Shown here piece after piece: positions 63,856 to 64,000 of a stretch of DNA of 64,000 bases (position 1 is the stretch's first letter; every line of letters begins with the position of its first letter). The stretch is from the NCBI RefSeq assembly GCF_004331075.1, contig NZ_SJNX01000001.1, forward strand, positions 248,001-312,000, written 5' to 3'. Under the pieces are notes generated by a model. It ran no database searches, was not told the DNA's origin, and saw nothing but the letters and a program-made list of their open reading frames with translations. The translations under genes and the position numbers were made by a program. This DNA comes from Acinetobacter brisouioides. GTDB taxonomy: Bacteria > Pseudomonadota > Gammaproteobacteria > Pseudomonadales > Moraxellaceae.

Positions 63856-64000
63856 TTATTCTTCTGTGCTATCTACTTCTTCAGTTTCAACAGATTCATT
63901 CACTTCGCTGATGTCGAGTTCAATTTCTTCTTCAACTGCATCAATAGCTTCAACACCAACAAGTGTTTCATTTTCACCTAAACGAATCAAACGAACACCT
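63856..64000 (-). CDS. gyrA: DNA gyrase subunit A, C-terminal end (partial)
   Basis: Only the last 47 codons are in the window. The translation GVRLIRLGENETLVGVEAI is the final blade of the GyrA beta-pinwheel, which wraps DNA. An acidic tail ending VETEEVDSTEE is typical of gammaproteobacterial GyrA. The 5' part of the gene continues beyond the right edge. Confidence 0.88.
   Translation of the reverse strand, partial: GVRLIRLGENETLVGVEAIDAVEEEIELDISEVNESVETEEVDSTEE

Noticed and set aside
63757..63981. 74-residue plus-strand frame at the right edge
   Set aside because: It runs through the terminator, the nested inverted repeats and antisense to the gyrA 3' end; composition is not protein-like and the gyrA frame explains the region.

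Overview
The window is chromosomal DNA from a gammaproteobacterium that is almost certainly an Acinetobacter. The strongest marker is the rubA-rubB-estB-oxyR cluster (56440-59722), an arrangement described for the alkane-degrading Acinetobacter strain ADP1. The moderately AT-rich composition, the pgaABCD order, the form of isocitrate lyase, and the protein sequences of GlyA, QueF and AhpF agree with this. No prophage, CRISPR array, plasmid module or intact insertion sequence was seen. I cannot name the species.

Layout. 1-7370: an uncharacterised Rossmann-like protein, a PiT phosphate transporter with a Pho-box-like promoter, and metH. 7371-8930: a small AT-rich accessory island in which a HEPN-type (Ymh/TIGR02391) protein and a DUF559 nuclease-like protein are framed by GGGAGG/CCTCCC palindromic repeats. 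9034-16574: yaeQ, an unknown gene, and the pgaABCD operon for poly-N-acetylglucosamine biofilm polysaccharide. 16963-21001: tRNA-Leu(UAA), a lipoprotein, 5-formyltetrahydrofolate cyclo-ligase and lon. 21091-25566: two RcnB-like periplasmic proteins, rlmH behind a repeat tract, two convergent LigB/DODA-type dioxygenases and a repetitive His/Lys-rich exported protein. 25718-36581: trhP with a ferredoxin, ahpF, a decayed membrane-protein remnant, glyA, an ExoX-like exonuclease, an acyltransferase, a diguanylate cyclase and ilvD. 36696-43747: a MITE-like element, tRNA-Arg(CCG), a yadGH-queF operon, rodA, mltB and rlpA. 44147-52793: tsf and rpsB (with a possible pseudoknot leader), map, aceA with a divergent LysR gene, and a YtfL/PaeA-type membrane protein. 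53133-59722: lysS, a YqiA-like pseudoenzyme, apt, and the rub-est-oxyR cluster. 59869-63757: a four-gene envelope-glycosylation operon. 63856-64000: the 3' end of gyrA.

The most interesting unit is 59869-63757. A perfect CTTAAG-N5-CTTAAG PmrA/BasR-type box precedes a YdjC-family deacetylase (NaxD-like), a polyprenyl-phosphate glycosyltransferase (FlmF2/ArnC-like), a GtrA-family protein and an ArnT/FlmK-like transferase. Together these could make, deacetylate, flip and attach an amino sugar to lipid A, the modification linked to polymyxin resistance. Other regulatory candidates are the Pho box before pit, the rpsB leader, an intrinsic-terminator hairpin between rubA and rubB, and a weak Fur-like site between aceA and its LysR neighbour.

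All calls come from reading the sequence and recalled family knowledge. No database search was run. Most annotated starts were chosen by ribosome-binding site and by similarity of the N-terminus to known family members.
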